Shown: piece by piece, positions 62,274 through 64,000 of the stretch
Position numbering within the stretch: the first letter of the stretch is position 1
How the letters are laid out: each line of letters begins with the position of its first letter
Assembly (NCBI RefSeq): GCF_002368115.1
Contig: NZ_AP018316.1
Span: 1,230,785 to 1,294,784, forward strand
Direction of reading: 5' to 3'
Source of the DNA: Dolichospermum compactum NIES-806
GTDB taxonomy: Bacteria > Cyanobacteriota > Cyanobacteriia > Cyanobacteriales > Nostocaceae
Length of the DNA: 64,000 bases
The notes under the pieces: model-generated
Databases searched by the model: none
Seen by the model: only the letters and a program-made list of their open reading frames with translations
What the model was told of the DNA's origin: nothing
Position numbers and translations under genes: made by a program

Positions 62274-62438
62274 CCACATTCCGCACCCCCCGGTGTCACA
62301 ATCGGTTTTTTCTGATTTTTATCCCCATTTAATGTTGTATTTTGTACCAAAACCAAGAAATATTGGTAGGCTATCGCTAAAACCAAATCTCCAAACGACC
62401 AATTTTCGTTGTGTGACAGTTTAGGGTGCGGAAGGTAG
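62274..62438. mobile_element. MITE-like unit with IS1634-type ends
   Basis: Left end CCCACATTCCGCACCCCCC, right end (complement) CTACCTTCCGCACCCTAAAC, both continuing near TGTCACA; 165 bp, no coding capacity. Probably a non-autonomous relative of the 50262 element. Confidence 0.6.
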
Positions 62439-62606
62439 GCTAAAAAGCTTAGACGCGCTCCATGCCATTCCAAATGTGGTTTTAGTGTGTCTCGTAATAG
62501 GTTAATCTGGTTCATAGGGGTTTCTTTGATTGTGTGGTAACTTTCTATGAAACCCTTTCTCTGTTTCCTTTGCAAGCTTTTTCTCTATTTTTTGTCCTGT
62601 ACAGAG
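62439..62606 (-). mobile_element. Right-end fragment of the IS4-like element at 40506
   Basis: 168 bp identical or nearly so to 41491-41658, ending in TTTTTTGTCCTGTACAGAG. Encodes only the first residues of the transposase. Confidence 0.9.
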
Positions 62607-62818
62607 ATATCGAAATTACGGAAAAAACTCCCAACATCAAAGAAGAAAATAAATCAAAATACTATCAAATTTCAGCAACGGTTGATGAAAATAAAGATGT
62701 TATTGAGCAAGAAATGGTAAGTGCAGGCAGGTTTATAATTGCTACGAATGTTCTGTGTGAAAAGGAACTGAGCAATGAAAAAATGCTGTCTGAATATAAA
62801 GCACAGCAATCATGTGAA
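62607..62818 (+). pseudogene. Fragment of an IS1634-family transposase
   Basis: Frame reading KYYQISATVDENKDVIEQEM, then SAGRFIIATNVLCEKELSNE and MLSEYKAQQSCE, about 60% like residues 395-450 of the 50446 transposase by eye, then it changes abruptly. A different family member from the intact one. Confidence 0.8.
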
Positions 62819-62886
62819 CTCGTGATTCTACAAAAGTTCATGTTTCAGCCGTTTTGAGTATAACATAGAGTTCCTGATACAAAATG

Positions 62887-63999
62887 CTAAAAAACAAAAT
62901 TGTTGACGTTATTTAACTGGGTGGTAGTGATGTTATCAACCTGAAGGAAGTTCTTAAATATGGAACTACCTGAAATCCCATCCCGATCAATTTGCAGAAA
63001 GGTACTACCAGTATTACTACCTGTTCCGGCTACAAATCTCATGTATTGATCCGCAATAGGATCAGCACCATTATAATTTATACTACTGAGTAATTGGGTA
63101 AGGACAATTTTATCTTCTCCCATAGTAAAATCCGTAATCCGTTGTCCCACATCTCGGAGATTGGTAAAGACGAAGAAATCATTACCTAGACCTCCACTAA
63201 TGGTTTTTGCCCCTGGACCGCCGATAATATAGTCAGAACCAGCAGTTCCTACAATTGGGTTACGTCCATTGTTAATTAAAGGATTACCAGTAATTTCGTT
63301 AAGATCATTGATGTTAATTGTCAATTCTTTTTCATAACTTAACCCACCTTGGTCTGTGGTTTTGACGCGAATGCTGTAACTGTTTTTCGTTTCGTAGTCA
63401 AATACAGAGTTGGTTTGTAACTCATTATTACCAACGATACTAAATGAATTGTTATCTGTATCACCTGTTCCTAATGCTAGGCTATAGGTGAAGCTGTCAC
63501 CAGTATTTGGGTCTGTGGTGGTGAAATTACCAATCTTTGTATTAATGGGTTGATTTTCGGCAACTGTGCTGTTATTTAAGGTGATGTTGGTGGGCGCTTG
63601 GTTGGTCGGCGGAGTATTATCAAAAACATAGCTAAAATAAGTTCCTGTTAGACTCAAGCCTGTTTGATTTCGGACTATACCAATAAGTTCATCAGGTTCG
63701 GTATTTGGCTTGTTGATTAATACTTGAGTGTCTGCACCGACAACAGCCAGCAGGTAATTACTACTTGTTCCTTGAAGTTGAATAATATCTCCGATGTTGA
63801 GGTCAGTAATATCGGCATAGTCGTTACTACCATTAGTTAGAGTATTGCCATCATCATAATAAGCCTTGGTAGTATTTCCTAAGATAAAAAGATCGCTTCC
63901 TGCTCCACCAGAAAGAACATCTATTTCTCCTAATCCGGTAGTAAGACTTGCTCCATTAACACCATTAATGGTGTCATTGCCAGCCCCACCATTAACGGT
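62887..63999 (-). CDS. Large RTX/cadherin-like repeat protein, C-terminal part
   Basis: Frame is open from the window edge (371 residues seen). Contains RTX nonapeptide-like units (NGGAGNDTING, LSGGAGSDLFILGN, SGGLGNDFFVFTN) and one cadherin-like domain (NQAPTNITLNNSTVAENQP and FDYETKNSYSIRVKTTDQGG). Calcium-binding, probably secreted by a type I system through its C-terminus. N-terminus unknown. Confidence 0.85.
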   Translation of the reverse strand, partial: TVNGGAGNDTINGVNGASLTTGLGEIDVLSGGAGSDLFILGNTTKAYYDDGNTLTNGSNDYADITDLNIGDIIQLQGTSSNYLLAVVGADTQVLINKPNTEPDELIGIVRNQTGLSLTGTYFSYVFDNTPPTNQAPTNITLNNSTVAENQPINTKIGNFTTTDPNTGDSFTYSLALGTGDTDNNSFSIVGNNELQTNSVFDYETKNSYSIRVKTTDQGGLSYEKELTININDLNEITGNPLINNGRNPIVGTAGSDYIIGGPGAKTISGGLGNDFFVFTNLRDVGQRITDFTMGEDKIVLTQLLSSINYNGADPIADQYMRFVAGTGSNTGSTFLQIDRDGISGSSIFKNFLQVDNITTTQLNNVNNFVF

Positions 64000-64000
64000 G

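Noticed and set aside
1..64000. tRNA and rRNA genes
   Set aside because: No cloverleaf T-loop signature or rRNA sequence was seen by eye; a covariance search (tRNAscan-SE, Infernal) would be decisive.

Overview
The window comes from the chromosome of a heterocyst-forming, nitrogen-fixing cyanobacterium (Nostocales). The evidence is a cyanobacterial uptake hydrogenase HupL C-terminus, the heterocyst ferredoxin FdxH, the gene order nifK-nifE-nifN-nifX-DUF269-DUF683-nifW-hesA-hesB-fdxH-feoA, a nifD gene cut at the classical nifD-element site with xisA nearby, HIP1 sites (GCGATCGC) and many Uma2 proteins. The AT-rich, IS-laden and partly decayed sequence fits the Anabaena/Dolichospermum/Aphanizomenon group, but that placement is inference.

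Layout. (1) 1-6.8 kb, + strand: the end of hupL, conserved hypotheticals, cysK on the minus strand, an LLM flavin oxidoreductase pair and a methyltransferase. (2) 6.8-14.6 kb, minus strand: an extended hyp operon in the order NHL protein, hypF, hypC, hypD, a tautomerase-like gene, hypE, hypA, hypB, which builds the NiFe(CN)2CO centre of HupL. (3) 14.6-15.1 kb: wreck of a type ISP restriction enzyme. (4) 15.2-24.3 kb, minus strand: the nif cluster from feoA back to nifK and the last 49 codons of nifD. (5) From 24,282 to at least the window end: interior of an apparent nifD excision element of more than 39 kb, since the rest of nifD is not in the window. It carries xisA, hicAB, vapBC-type and yefM/yoeB toxin-antitoxin pairs, orphan antitoxins, a two-gene AAA ATPase/TOPRIM-like module that looks like anti-phage defence, a decayed conjugative segment with four iteron-like repeats, an RNA-guided IsrB gene with a probable omega-RNA region, four transposase-bearing insertion sequences (two IS4-like, one IS701-like, one IS1634-like), several MITEs, and metabolic cargo (SDR, Old Yellow Enzyme, Rieske oxygenase, proline racemase-like, PRPP synthetase/phosphoribosyltransferase/hydrolase operon, RTX/cadherin-like protein).

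Together, the left 24 kb is one H2-uptake and N2-fixation superlocus: nif genes make nitrogenase, FdxH delivers electrons, and HupL with the Hyp proteins recycles the H2 released. The right 40 kb is an accessory region that interrupts nifD and should be removed by XisA in heterocysts if the recombination sites are functional. Nested insertions with readable target duplications (12, 9, 6 and 3 bp) allow several disrupted genes to be reconstructed by eye.
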